Shown here: positions 24,624 through 34,118 of the stretch, piece after piece | Layout: every line of letters starts with the position of its first letter | Numbering within the stretch: the first letter of the stretch is position 1 | From: Pedobacter alluvionis | GTDB taxonomy: Bacteria > Bacteroidota > Bacteroidia > Sphingobacteriales > Sphingobacteriaceae | DNA length: 64,000 bases | NCBI RefSeq assembly: GCF_003664035.1 | Contig: NZ_RCCK01000014.1 | Location: 186,001-250,000 of the forward strand | Direction of reading: 5' to 3' | Notes under the pieces: model-generated | Told to the model about the DNA's origin: nothing | What the model saw: the letters and a program-made list of their open reading frames with translations, nothing else | The model's database searches: none | Translations under genes and position numbers: made by a program

Positions 24624-25805
24624 GAGAGACAAATATCGGAAGTTGCTGAAATTGGAAGAGGTAAATCTAAGCATAGGCCCCGAGATGCAGAATTCTTATT
24701 TGGCGGAAAATATCCATTTATACAGACAGGAGATATTAGAAAAGCAAATTTATTTCTCACAGAATTTTCACAAACTTATTCAGAAGCTGGATTAAACCAA
24801 AGTAAGTTATAGCACGAAGACACTTTATGTATAACAATTGCGGCAAACATTGCCGAAACGGCTATCTTAAAAATAAAAGCCTGTTTTCCAGATAGTATTA
24901 TTGGTTTAATTCCAAAAAAAAATGCAACAAGTGTCCTATTTGTAAAGCATCTGTTTGATAAATTTAAAATTGAAATACAAAAACTTTCACAAGGTGTTGC
25001 ACAGGACAACTTAAATAAAGAGAAGTTATCAAAAATTGAATTTAGTTTTCCGAAAAAAGTTGAGCAAGATAAAATTTGTTCATTTCTATCAGTAATAGAT
25101 TTTCGCATCCAAACCCAAAGCAAAATAATTGAGGAGCTGGAGTTATTAAAAAGTATCACTAGCACAAAGATTTTTACTCAAAAATTGAAATTAAAGGATA
25201 ATTCTGGAAACACCTACCCTGATTGGCAAACTAAAATTCTAGGCGAAATTGGTCAAACATATAATGGTTTAACAGGTAAAACAAAAGAAGATTTCGGAGT
25301 TGGAAAACCATATATCCAATACAAACAGATTTTTGATCAATCAAAAATAGATATTTCAAGATGTGAATTAGTAACTATACATAATAATGAAACTCAGCCT
25401 AAAGTAAAAAAAGGAGACATATTTTTCACTATATCCTCAGAAACCCCAGACGAGATAGGAATGTCTTCGGTACTGTTAGAAGAAGTTGAGGAAGTTTATT
25501 TAAATAGCTTTTGTTTTGGATATAGGCCTAACTCTGAAGAAATTCTTTTACCTAGTTTTGCTAGATATTTATTTAGAAGTGATATTTTACGAAATGAAAT
25601 TATAAAATTAGCACAAGGAAGTACTCGATATAATATGTCTAAAATAGGGTTAATGAAATTAAAAATTAAATTACCAAGCCAAGCAGAGCAATTTCAAATC
25701 GGCAGTTTTTTAACTGCTTTAGATAATAAAATAAGTATTGAACAAAACTTATTAGAGAAGTTAAAGAAACAAAAGCAATATTTACTATCAAACCTTTTTA
25801 TATAA
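24591..25805 (+). pseudogene. hsdS: Silent, inverted hsdS copy with one amber codon
   Basis: This plus-strand copy lacks a start codon and promoter of its own; it begins at the outer inverted repeat. It has two target-recognition domains and the conserved central helix (IQTQSKIIEELELLK) and ends SNLFI like the active gene. All of it is in one frame except for a TAG at 24810-24812, where the context (SKL-stop-HEDTL) suggests a TGG changed to TAG. Both recognition domains differ from those of the active copy. It is tail to tail with the active gene, overlapping at the palindromic TTTATATAAA (25797-25806). It is a store of alternative specificity modules rather than an expressed gene. Confidence 0.88.
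25112..25130 (+). repeat. Central inverted repeat, silent copy (19 bp)
   Basis: AACCCAAAGCAAAATAATT here is exactly repeated on the opposite strand at 26458-26476 in the active hsdS. It lies in the conserved region between the two recognition domains (TQSKII), where an exchange would swap only the second domain. Confidence 0.85.
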
Positions 25806-27027
25806 ATAGATTTTCTAAAAGGTATTTCTTTTGATTTTCATATTTAAGAAGTAATTGTTTTTCTAATTCAATTTTCTCTTGAAGCTTATGTAAAAATTTG
25901 CCAATACACCTCTGTTCATCTAAAGATGGGATAGTAAGTTCAATATTGAAAAAATCAGCTAAACCAATATTCAATAAGCCATGGTTTCTAGCCCCTTCTT
26001 GAGCAATTTTCTCTAACTCTGAGTTTTGAATACCCCCTTCGAAAAGGTGTTCCATAAAATCAAGGTCTATATCAGAATTAAAATCAAAACAGATATATAA
26101 TGTTGACACTACACCCTTCTCATAGTTTTTCAACCTTTTAATCGCACCCATTGGATATCCATTTGAATAGCTTTTATTATAAGCAAAATAGTTCTTGCTT
26201 AATAGAAAATATCCTGTCAGATCTTTAGCTGAAACAGATTTATTGAAAAAATCCAACTGGCTGATTAGTCCATATTGCGCGGAAATTGTTAATACATTTA
26301 TGTTGTTTTCCTTGTTTTTGTTCGTAATTCTTGTCGCAATATCTCCTAATCTTTTTATTTCCCAATCAATAAAAGATTTACCAAAATTATCTTTAAATCT
26401 ATATTTTTGAGTAAATAACCTTTTCCTCAAATTTTGCATTGAGGTTTCTAATCGTTGAATTATTTTGCTTTGGGTTCGAATTCTATTATCTAGTAATAAT
26501 AGAAAAGTTGCTATTCTTTGTTGTTCATTATCATTAGGAATAAATAGTTTTTTTGATTTTATATCTGAGGATGATATTCCCTTAATAGATGTGCCTTGCA
26601 AACTAGAAGCAGAATTTTTCATCTCTACTGAAAGAAAATAAGATAGAAATAAACCGTTACACTTAAAGTTAACGATGTTAGTAAAATCTTGACTTGTACA
26701 AATACTTTCATGAGAATAGGCAACTTTACCAACTCCAACTCTTGAAACAATTAGTATTATTGGGGCTTTGCAGAGCTTTGTAGATGATTTGTTAATTGCT
26801 TCTTCTGTTATAAACCTAGAAACATTCATAGAATGGATGTTGTCTTCAACTAGATCTGAAGATGAAATCCATGGAATATCTCCATTCCAAAAATTGGAAT
26901 TAGATGATGAAGGTGTACCTCCTCCAATAAAATCTCCTAAATCGGACAATGTTCTTTGTTCCCATTCCTCCTCAAACCCCTTAAATCTCAAATTAGGAAC
27001 TCTACGAACTTCTTCTTTCTTAGTCAT
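25798..27027 (-). CDS. hsdS: Type I specificity subunit HsdS (expressed copy)
   Basis: The 409-residue protein has the two-half layout of HsdS: N-terminal PNLRFKGFEEEWEQRTL, a first recognition domain to about residue 150, a conserved helix (RIRTQSKIIQRLETS), a second half starting SFIDWEIKRLGDI with its own recognition domain, and a closing helix ending LLENLFI. It sets the DNA target of the HsdM/HsdR complex; each half reads one part of a split site. It follows hsdM by 50 bases on the same strand. Both ends of each half carry repeats shared with the silent copy, so this allele is one of several that inversion could produce. Confidence 0.93.
   Translation of the reverse strand: MTKKEEVRRVPNLRFKGFEEEWEQRTLSDLGDFIGGGTPSSSNSNFWNGDIPWISSSDLVEDNIHSMNVSRFITEEAINKSSTKLCKAPIILIVSRVGVGKVAYSHESICTSQDFTNIVNFKCNGLFLSYFLSVEMKNSASSLQGTSIKGISSSDIKSKKLFIPNDNEQQRIATFLLLLDNRIRTQSKIIQRLETSMQNLRKRLFTQKYRFKDNFGKSFIDWEIKRLGDIATRITNKNKENNINVLTISAQYGLISQLDFFNKSVSAKDLTGYFLLSKNYFAYNKSYSNGYPMGAIKRLKNYEKGVVSTLYICFDFNSDIDLDFMEHLFEGGIQNSELEKIAQEGARNHGLLNIGLADFFNIELTIPSLDEQRCIGKFLHKLQEKIELEKQLLLKYENQKKYLLENLFI
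26458..26476 (-). repeat. Central inverted repeat, active copy (19 bp)
   Basis: Exact partner of the repeat at 25112-25130, in the middle of the expressed hsdS. Confidence 0.85.
26959..27000 (-). repeat. Right outer inverted repeat of the hsdS pair (42 bp)
   Basis: Partner of 24582-24623, with two mismatches. It begins at codon 10 of the expressed gene, leaving only MTKKEEVRR fixed after inversion. Confidence 0.9.
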
Positions 27028-27077
27028 TTTCTCGATTATTTAATTGAAACTATTGCTAACATTAAGGATTTAAATAA

Positions 27078-28661
27078 TTAAAAAACTAGCCCTAGTTCTT
27101 TAAAATAAACTTCAATCTCCTTATCGAGTTCGGCTCTTTTGGCTTCCAGTTCCCTAATCTCCTGCATCACTGCCTGGATATCTATTTCTTCCTCTTCTTC
27201 AAAAGTGTCTACATAGCGAGGAATGTTCAGGTTATAATCGTTGTCAGCAATTTCTTGTAATGGCGCCCGGTAGCTGTATTTTTCAGTTACCGTTCTATTT
27301 CGGTAGGTTTCTACAATCTGGTCTATATGCTCTTCTCGTAAAATATTTTGCGTTTTTACTTTCTCAAAACCTTTACTGGCATCAATAAATAAAACATCTT
27401 CCGGGTTTTCCTTACATTTTTTAAACACCAAAATACAGGTAGGTATGCTGGTACCATAGAAAATATTTGCTGGCAAACCAATTACAGCATCTAAATAGTT
27501 TTTTTGTTCAATTAAATATTTACGAATGTGAAGTTCGGCTCCGCCCCTAAACAAAACCCCATGAGGCAAAACAATAGCCATAATGCCATTTTCTGCCAGA
27601 TGATAAATCATGTGTTGCACAAAAGCAAAATCAGCTTTGCTACCTGGCGCCAATTTCCCATACTGACTAAAACGGTCATCGCTTAGGTGCAATGGATTTG
27701 CACTCCATTGGGCAGAAAATGGCGGATTAGCCACAATAGCTTCAAAAGTTTGACTACCATGCTGAGGGCGTTCTAAGGTATCTTCTTGTTTAATATCAAA
27801 TTTGCGGTAATGGATACCATGCAAAATCATATTCATACGAGCCAGGTTATAAGTAGTTCGGTTCATCTCCTGTCCGTAAAAATCACCTACATCTTTTACC
27901 TCTCTGGCTACCCGCAACAATAGAGATCCGGAGCCACAAGTTGGATCATATACAGATTTTAGCTTATGCTTACCAGTGGTAACCAGTTTTGCTAAGATCT
28001 TGGAAACTTCCTGAGGAGTATAAAATTCGCCAGCCTTCTTCCCTGCTCCACTGGCAAATTGGCCAATTAAGTATTCATAAGCATCACCTAAAACATCTAA
28101 TTCGGAATTCTTAAGCTTAAAATCAATTTTATCTAGATGCGCTAAAACTTTGGCAATAATATCGTTCCTCGCATCCGGCGTTTTACCCAGCTTCGTACTG
28201 TTTAAGTCCATATCCTCAAAAAGATTATCAAAATCTTCTTCACTTTCGGTTCCCATAGTACTTAACTGGATATTGGTCAGGATTTTTTGTAAATCACCAA
28301 GAATGAAGTTAGTGCTCGTTTGATCGCTAGTTGCTTTATCATCGCTATTATTACCTCTTAATGCTACTGCCGAAAATAACTCTTGTGGTTTTAAAAAGTA
28401 TCCTAATTTTTCAAGTGAGGCTTCTTTTATGGCTTCAAGAATTTCATCATTCTTTGTGTTACCACTCTTTATGCTACTAAACGAAATTTTATCTTGTGCT
28501 AAAATATCATTAGCAAATAGCTCCATTTTTTCGCTCAGGTATTTATAGAAAATAAATCCCAAAATATAATCCCGAAATTCATCCGCATTCATTTTGCCAC
28601 GCAAAGTGTTGGCAATATTCCAAAGTTGTTGTTCTAATTGCTTTTTCTGATCTTCAGACAT
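27078..28661 (-). CDS. hsdM: Type I modification methyltransferase HsdM
   Basis: The 527-residue protein has an N-terminal helical HsdM domain (LWNIANTLRGKMNADEFRDY), the SAM-binding motif I DPTCGSGS (239-246) and the catalytic NPPF at 312-315, the signature of N6-adenine methyltransferases. With HsdS it methylates adenine in the recognition site; with HsdR it restricts unmodified DNA. It starts the island and is followed by hsdS after 50 bases. No frameshift or simple repeat that would itself phase-vary is seen in the gene. Confidence 0.95.
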   Translation of the reverse strand: MSEDQKKQLEQQLWNIANTLRGKMNADEFRDYILGFIFYKYLSEKMELFANDILAQDKISFSSIKSGNTKNDEILEAIKEASLEKLGYFLKPQELFSAVALRGNNSDDKATSDQTSTNFILGDLQKILTNIQLSTMGTESEEDFDNLFEDMDLNSTKLGKTPDARNDIIAKVLAHLDKIDFKLKNSELDVLGDAYEYLIGQFASGAGKKAGEFYTPQEVSKILAKLVTTGKHKLKSVYDPTCGSGSLLLRVAREVKDVGDFYGQEMNRTTYNLARMNMILHGIHYRKFDIKQEDTLERPQHGSQTFEAIVANPPFSAQWSANPLHLSDDRFSQYGKLAPGSKADFAFVQHMIYHLAENGIMAIVLPHGVLFRGGAELHIRKYLIEQKNYLDAVIGLPANIFYGTSIPTCILVFKKCKENPEDVLFIDASKGFEKVKTQNILREEHIDQIVETYRNRTVTEKYSYRAPLQEIADNDYNLNIPRYVDTFEEEEEIDIQAVMQEIRELEAKRAELDKEIEVYFKELGLVF

Positions 28662-28740
28662 GGTTATTGGTATGAGGGTTAGTGGGGTGTAAAACTATCA
28701 AAAGTTTTTATTCCTCAATGTAATGAATTGAGATTTATAA

Positions 28741-28779
28741 TTAATGATTTTCCAGACATCCCGTCCGAAAAATCATTAA
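28741..28779 (-). terminator. Hairpin between the DUF3892 gene and hsdM
   Basis: TTAATGATTTT (28741-28751) and AAAATCATTAA (28769-28779) form an 11-bp stem, directly after the DUF3892 stop on the minus strand. Confidence 0.6.
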
Positions 28780-28781
28780 CA

Positions 28782-29069
28782 CTAGCACTCAGGCAGAGAA
28801 AGCAAATTATTAATTGTAGTGCTGTCAGCTTCAGTTTTTAAATACTTTGTTCCTGAAGCCGTTTCAGCGGTAATTACTTTTACTTTGTTACCATTTTTCT
28901 CTACATAGCCATAACCGCCATCATTCTTTATCCAATTGTAAATTTCCAGTCTTGTATTTTTTCCTTTTGAGTTATCGGCGTCATTTATCCATCCTAGATG
29001 GGTAATAGCCAAATTTGGGTTTTCATGATTCCCATTGTCTTTGTTGATGCATGTGATTTTAATTGCCAT
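28782..29069 (-). CDS. DUF3892 domain protein
   Basis: About 95 residues when started at MAIKITCINKD, which is preferred because that segment begins the conserved domain; an upstream ATG at 29099 would add ten unconserved residues. The family pattern is clear: LGWINDADNSKG, IYNWIKNDGGYGYVEKNGNKVKV, and the closing GTKYLKTEADSTTINNLLSLPEC. DUF3892 proteins are short and of unknown function. The gene lies just ahead of hsdM on the same strand but is separated from it by a hairpin, so it may be the edge of the island or an unrelated neighbour. Confidence 0.8.
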   Translation of the reverse strand: MAIKITCINKDNGNHENPNLAITHLGWINDADNSKGKNTRLEIYNWIKNDGGYGYVEKNGNKVKVITAETASGTKYLKTEADSTTINNLLSLPEC

Positions 29070-29183
29070 AAGATTTGGTTTTAAATTTAATTGTACCAAA
29101 CCTATTTAATGCGATACACAATTTTATACGGTTAACCGTAAACATAAAAAGAATGGCTTAAATGTGTGATTCAGACTTCCAAC

Positions 29184-30002
29184 TCAACCTTCCTCTACCG
29201 CCCAGCTTAACTTATCCACTTGCTCCGTTACCTCCTTTTCCACTTTAGGTTGCGCCACAAAATTGACGATTACCCCATCCTTTACATGCAGGGCGTGAAT
29301 AATTTTACAGGCATAATAACGCCGGTCGGCAAAGCGGGCCGTACCGGTAAAAAATGAAATGCCCATGGCGAAGATTAAAGCTTTATCGCCATTGTGATCC
29401 AGGTGTAAGGCTAAGGCTGTTTTCGAAAAAAGGCTGTTGCTTAAAGGTATCACCAGGTCATTTACTTCAATAATTTCGTAGCCGCCCTGATCATCCAGTT
29501 CGAAATGAAAGCCCATCACCTGCAAACGTGCTTCGGTAGCCTTAGGATGCGGTTTCAGGAGAGATTTAAGTTTGCACTCAGGCAGAATAAGTTTTACTAA
29601 TCCATCGGGTTCTATGCACAAAACCGTTTCGCGAAGCCACAACTTTTCCAGGGCTTTGCTGCTGTTAAATTCGAACCCCTTAAGCAAAGGGATGTCACCA
29701 TCAATCAATTTTTTATTTCCTGCCTGTTCAGCCGGGATGGTTTTAAAAATTTCGATAAAACGTTTGTTCAGGCGGTTCAGGAGATCGCCATAATCATAAA
29801 GCTTCACCAGCGGTGCAAATGCTTTCCGGATGTAGGCGGCATTTCTGCTGGCCGTGCCAAAATCGCGACTGCTTTTTTTGCTCGCTTCGGTTTGCTGTTT
29901 GTGGACAGCTTTTTGTCTGACAACATCCGTATTTCCGCGTTTGTAAAACACAAGATCGCCCAGTTGTCCATTAATTTTAATAATTCCATTCTGGCTAGCC
30001 AT
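29184..30002 (-). CDS. Hypothetical protein with phage-like N-terminus
   Basis: The 272 residues begin MASQNGIIKINGQLGDLVFYKRGNTDVVRQKA, a motif seen in many Pedobacter hypothetical proteins, followed by FGTASRNAAYIRKAF. The rest mixes beta strands (EPDGLVKLILPECKLK) with acidic loops; there is no signal peptide or membrane segment. I recognise no enzyme motif. It is a single gene facing 1.9 kb of repeats upstream. Its conservation in the genus is from memory, not checked. Confidence 0.65.
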   Translation of the reverse strand: MASQNGIIKINGQLGDLVFYKRGNTDVVRQKAVHKQQTEASKKSSRDFGTASRNAAYIRKAFAPLVKLYDYGDLLNRLNKRFIEIFKTIPAEQAGNKKLIDGDIPLLKGFEFNSSKALEKLWLRETVLCIEPDGLVKLILPECKLKSLLKPHPKATEARLQVMGFHFELDDQGGYEIIEVNDLVIPLSNSLFSKTALALHLDHNGDKALIFAMGISFFTGTARFADRRYYACKIIHALHVKDGVIVNFVAQPKVEKEVTEQVDKLSWAVEEG

Positions 30003-31869
30003 AATTTTAGTATATTAGGTTAAACAAAAGGGATGATCACTCAATTTAATCAATCTGATTTAAAAATCCCAAAAAAAAATATTCCAAAGCCCACCTTTAC
30101 GCCACATTTACCCCACGTTTAAGCCACCTTCCGGCCAGGCTTGCTTGTGCCCTGCTGTACACTAACTTGCCCACTGCTTCGGGCTTGCTTTAGTTGAAAC
30201 AGAGCCATGTTGAAGATGAGCGTTATCAAAGGCTTGCATCGCTTTCGGTTGGCGGGTTAACATGAGGTAAATAAAAGGTAAAGAGAAACCTATTTTAGGG
30301 TTATTTTGGTCCACAGCGATGTCGGTATTAGGGCATGGAGATTAGCTTACAAAACTCGCGAATATTTAGGAGCTCAGGTCTTATGGTTCCCGCCTGTGCG
30401 GTAATAGCGACCGTATTAGAAGTCCAAAGATCTCTCCACTACGGTCGAGATGACGATCCAGCGTGCCCCTCATAGTTTCATAGGAATAAATTTACGGATG
30501 CCTGTCTATACATCATGCGATCTGCACCTCGCTATACGGCCTGGCAGATAGCGAGTGCTTTAAGATTCCCGCATGCGCGGGAAAGACGACCGTATTAGAA
30601 AGTTCAAAGATCTCTCCGCTACGGTTGAGATGACGATCCAGCGTGCCCCCTCATAGTTTCAGAGGAATAAATCTACTGATGCCTGTCTATACATCATGCG
30701 ATCTGCACCTCGCTATACGGCCTGGCAGATTTCCGCCGGAAAAAGCACGGAAATCTTTGCAGTTCCCCCTCATAAACCCACAGCCTAAGGCAGGATCAAA
30801 GCGGGAGCGATGGGATAAGCAAGGGTAAAAGCCTCGATGCTGCCGCAATCAAGATTTTCGTAGGTTTTTACAAGGAATTGCGCAGCAATCTTTTATACCT
30901 ATAAAAACAACATTATCAGATAAAAAACGATGCAAGCCTTGGGTTTTTGTTTCTTTTGGGCCAAGCCAACCTGCGAAGCAAGCTTGAAGGCCTATAAAAA
31001 ACATATACACAACTGAAAAAAGAAAGAGCCTCTCAGTGGCGACGAACCGAGGCAAGACTGAGCGAAGGGCAAACTTTTTAGGTAGTGAGTAAACACAAAC
31101 AAGTGCGAAGCACTTACAGATCCTTCGTACCTCAGGATGACAGAACAACACAGTGATTGTGGTATAAATCGCAGATTACCCGTAGTAGTAAGATTGCTTC
31201 CTCGGCTGAAAAAGCCTCATCGCAATGACGGATTGATCGAAATAAAAATTACGCGTAATATTCCCCTGCTCCATGCTATCCGGCCTAGGAAATGATGGAA
31301 AGATCCTTCGACTACGCTCAGGATGACAAAAACCGAAGGAAAATACAAGGGGGGATGAATTGATCGCGATTGAAATAACGCGATAAATCCGCTGCACTAT
31401 GCTATCTGCTCCATGCTATCCGGCCTGGCAGATTTTCGCCGGAAAAAGCACGGAAATCTTTGCACTTCCTATCATTACCTCACAACCCAAGGCAGGATCA
31501 AAGCGGGAGCGGTAGGAATAAGCAAGGCTAAGAGCCTCGATGCTGCCGCAATCAAGATTTCCGTAGGTTTTTACAAGAAAGGATGCAAGCCTTGATTTTT
31601 GGTTACCTTTTTATCAAGAAAAAGGTAAGAGCCCTTCGGTGGCGAGCCGAGGCAAGCCCGAGCGAAAGGGCAAGAATAGCGACCGCTTTAAGATTAGCTT
31701 CGCTGAGCACTTCGTGGTTCCCGCCTGCACGGGATCCGATAGCTATCGGATGACGATCGTATTACACCTCCTTTCAACCTACCACTTTTTTCAGTTGGAT
31801 AGCGGATATTGAATTCAGATGATGAATTAATACCTGGCTTTTAATATTTTTACGGCATCTAAATACACC
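30003..31869. repeat. 1.9-kb gene-free stretch made of dispersed and direct repeats
   Basis: No supported gene lies here. A roughly 142-bp unit occurs twice (30408-30549 and 30587-30730; both contain GATCTGCACCTCGCTATACG). A second unit of about 155 bp occurs at 30718-30874 and 31421-31577 (both contain TGCTGCCGCAATCAAGATTT). REP-like TCCACTACGGTCGAGATGAC and AAGATTGCTTCCTCGGCTGA elements are scattered between them. Short frames across this stretch are products of the repeats. The 18-bp palindrome ATCCGATAGCTATCGGAT recurs at 31734-31751. Confidence 0.8.
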
Positions 31870-33117
31870 ATGTTCAAACTTATTTTCAACACTTATAAAA
31901 CATCATTCAGCGGATTAAGCAAGGAAACCTGGCTTTTGAGCATTGTAATGATGTTTAACAGATGTGGGAGCATGGCTGTTCCTTTTATGGGCTTGTACGT
32001 TACCCAAAGTTTACATCGCTCAGAAATGGACGCTGGTTTAATCATTACCTTATTTGGCGTAGGTTCAATTCTGGGTTCTGCAACAGGAGGAAAACTGACC
32101 GATATGATTGGTTTCAGGCCGGTACAAATTTTATCATCAATTATCGGCGGACTGTTTTTCATCTTTTTCTCAACCATTACACATTTCTCTACACTTTGCG
32201 TTTTGGCAGTTGTCATCAGCTTTTTTTCAGAAGCTTTTAGGCCTGCAAATTTTACAGCGGTGGCCCATTACGCAAAGGAAGGAACCATTACCCGCTCCTA
32301 TTCGCTCAACAGGCTGGCTGTAAATATCGGCTGGTCGGTCGGGATTAGCTTAGCGGGGATTATAGCATCATTTAATTACCGGCTTCTATTTATTGTTGAA
32401 GGTGGTGTAAGTATTATTGTTGGCATTTTAATTTTATTGTTTTTGCCACAGGTGAAGGGTTTTATCCAGAAGGCAAAAGAAAATGCTATCAACATGGTTA
32501 TTATGAAACCCTGGAAAGATATTTTTTACGTGAAATTTATTTTGCTAACCACTGTTTTTATCACCTGCGCTTTCCTGATGTTCAGGGTTGTACCGGTATT
32601 TTTTAAAGAGCAATGGCACATCAATGAATTTGCTATTGGCATCATTATCGGTATTAACGGGTCGGTTATCGCCTTGTTTGAGATGATTATGATTAATAAA
32701 ATAGAAGCCAAAAGATCGCCGATGTTTTTCATTATCATTGGTGCCGTATTATTTTCGATATCATATATCTTGCTGAGTGCTCCGCTTAGCTATCATCTGG
32801 TTGCAGCAGTTGTTGTCATAATCATATTCACCGGTGGAGAAATGTTTTCACTACCATTCATTAATACAATTGTAATTAGCAGAAGTAATGAACATAACAG
32901 AGGGCTATATGCGGCCGGCTATACTTTAAGTTGGTCATGCGCCCAGGTTATCGGACCTTTGTTTGGCTTTTTTGTTGCCAAAAATTTTGGTTACAACTGG
33001 CTCTGGTTCGGATTGGCCTGCATGCTTTTATTATGTGCCTGGGGGTTTAATACACTTGATAAAAGACAGGCAAAAACTGTTTTACAAAAAACTGAAGCTC
33101 AGCTGGAAATTGAATAA
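31870..33117 (+). CDS. MFS transporter
   Basis: The 415-residue protein has about 12 hydrophobic segments in two sets of six, with the MFS loop-2 motif in degenerate form (GGKLTDMIGFRPVQIL) after the second segment and a matching NRGLYAAGYTLSWSCAQVIGP in the C-terminal half. It resembles MdtH-type drug/proton antiporters. The substrate is not deducible. It converges on the GH43 gene with only 20 bases between the stops. Confidence 0.88.
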   Translation: MFKLIFNTYKTSFSGLSKETWLLSIVMMFNRCGSMAVPFMGLYVTQSLHRSEMDAGLIITLFGVGSILGSATGGKLTDMIGFRPVQILSSIIGGLFFIFFSTITHFSTLCVLAVVISFFSEAFRPANFTAVAHYAKEGTITRSYSLNRLAVNIGWSVGISLAGIIASFNYRLLFIVEGGVSIIVGILILLFLPQVKGFIQKAKENAINMVIMKPWKDIFYVKFILLTTVFITCAFLMFRVVPVFFKEQWHINEFAIGIIIGINGSVIALFEMIMINKIEAKRSPMFFIIIGAVLFSISYILLSAPLSYHLVAAVVVIIIFTGGEMFSLPFINTIVISRSNEHNRGLYAAGYTLSWSCAQVIGPLFGFFVAKNFGYNWLWFGLACMLLLCAWGFNTLDKRQAKTVLQKTEAQLEIE

Positions 33118-33137
33118 AATCTCCAGCCGAACAGTGT

Positions 33138-34118
33138 TTATTTTACTTTCTGTGCTTTTACACCTTCGTTGGTAATTTTTACAGGTAAAATCATACCATC
33201 TGCATCAAATTTCATTTCATCAATGCAGGTAACACGATGATTGCCATCGGTTTCGGTTAAAGGCCTGCGGTGATATACAATATAATAGGCTCCTTTTTTC
33301 TCGTTGATAATTACGGAATGATGGCCTGCACCGGTTGCAATTGCAGCATCTTGCTTTAATATTTTACCTACCCTTTTAAACGGACCGAAAGGTGAATCGC
33401 CAACGGCATAAGCTACTGAATAGTCTGGACCAGTCCAGCCGCCTTCGCTCCACATAAAATAATATTTACCATTCCTGATGAACATATATGGGCCTTCTAC
33501 ATAATTATCGGGGGTTATTTCTTTAAAAGTGGTACCATCTTCGAAAGGTAAAAAGCCTGTAAAATCTTTATTCAATTTAGCAATATTACAGTGTTTCCAG
33601 CCACCATAAATTAAATAATACTGGCCATCTTTATCCTTAAACACAAACTGATCTATCGGTTGCGCACCGTTATGAAATTTATCTACCAAAGGTTTTCCGA
33701 GGTGGTCTTTATACGGGCCTTCTGGTTTATCGGCAACGGCTACCCCTATCCCGCCAATTTCTTTATCGCTTTGAATATCGTTAGCACCGAAAAACAAATA
33801 GTATCTCTTGTCTTTTTGAACAATGGCTGGTGCCCATATCGCTTTGTTGGCCCATTTTACAGCAGCAGTATCTAAAATATGCGGGTGTTTTTTCCATTTC
33901 ACCAAATCGTCAGACGAAAAGGCATCCAAAAATACCTGCTCTTTGTATCTGGCAGAATAGGTTGGATAAACCCAGTACTTATTGTTAAAAATAGCCGCAT
34001 CAGGGTCTGCATACCAACCCTGAAATATTGGATTTCCAGACTGATTAATCGTTTTAGTATTCTGAGCAAAAGAAGTGAGCCCGGATAAAAGTAAAAGAGA
34101 TGAGAATAGATATTTCAT
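33138..34118 (-). CDS. Secreted glycoside hydrolase family 43
   Basis: The 326-residue protein has a signal peptide (LLLLSGLTSFAQ) and a five-bladed propeller of the GH43 type. The three acidic catalytic positions are visible: Asp 38 in WYADPDAAIF (base), Asp 156 in GAQPIDQFVF (pKa modulator) and Glu 208 in NYVEGPYMF (acid). The family removes arabinose, xylose or galactose units from plant polysaccharides; the subfamily cannot be told from this view. There is no SusCD pair beside it, so it is not part of a visible utilisation locus. Confidence 0.9.
   Translation of the reverse strand: MKYLFSSLLLLSGLTSFAQNTKTINQSGNPIFQGWYADPDAAIFNNKYWVYPTYSARYKEQVFLDAFSSDDLVKWKKHPHILDTAAVKWANKAIWAPAIVQKDKRYYLFFGANDIQSDKEIGGIGVAVADKPEGPYKDHLGKPLVDKFHNGAQPIDQFVFKDKDGQYYLIYGGWKHCNIAKLNKDFTGFLPFEDGTTFKEITPDNYVEGPYMFIRNGKYYFMWSEGGWTGPDYSVAYAVGDSPFGPFKRVGKILKQDAAIATGAGHHSVIINEKKGAYYIVYHRRPLTETDGNHRVTCIDEMKFDADGMILPVKITNEGVKAQKVK

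Noticed and set aside
30643..31595. Several 60-100-codon frames in the repeat-rich gap
   Set aside because: All lie on dispersed repeats present elsewhere in the window in different frames.
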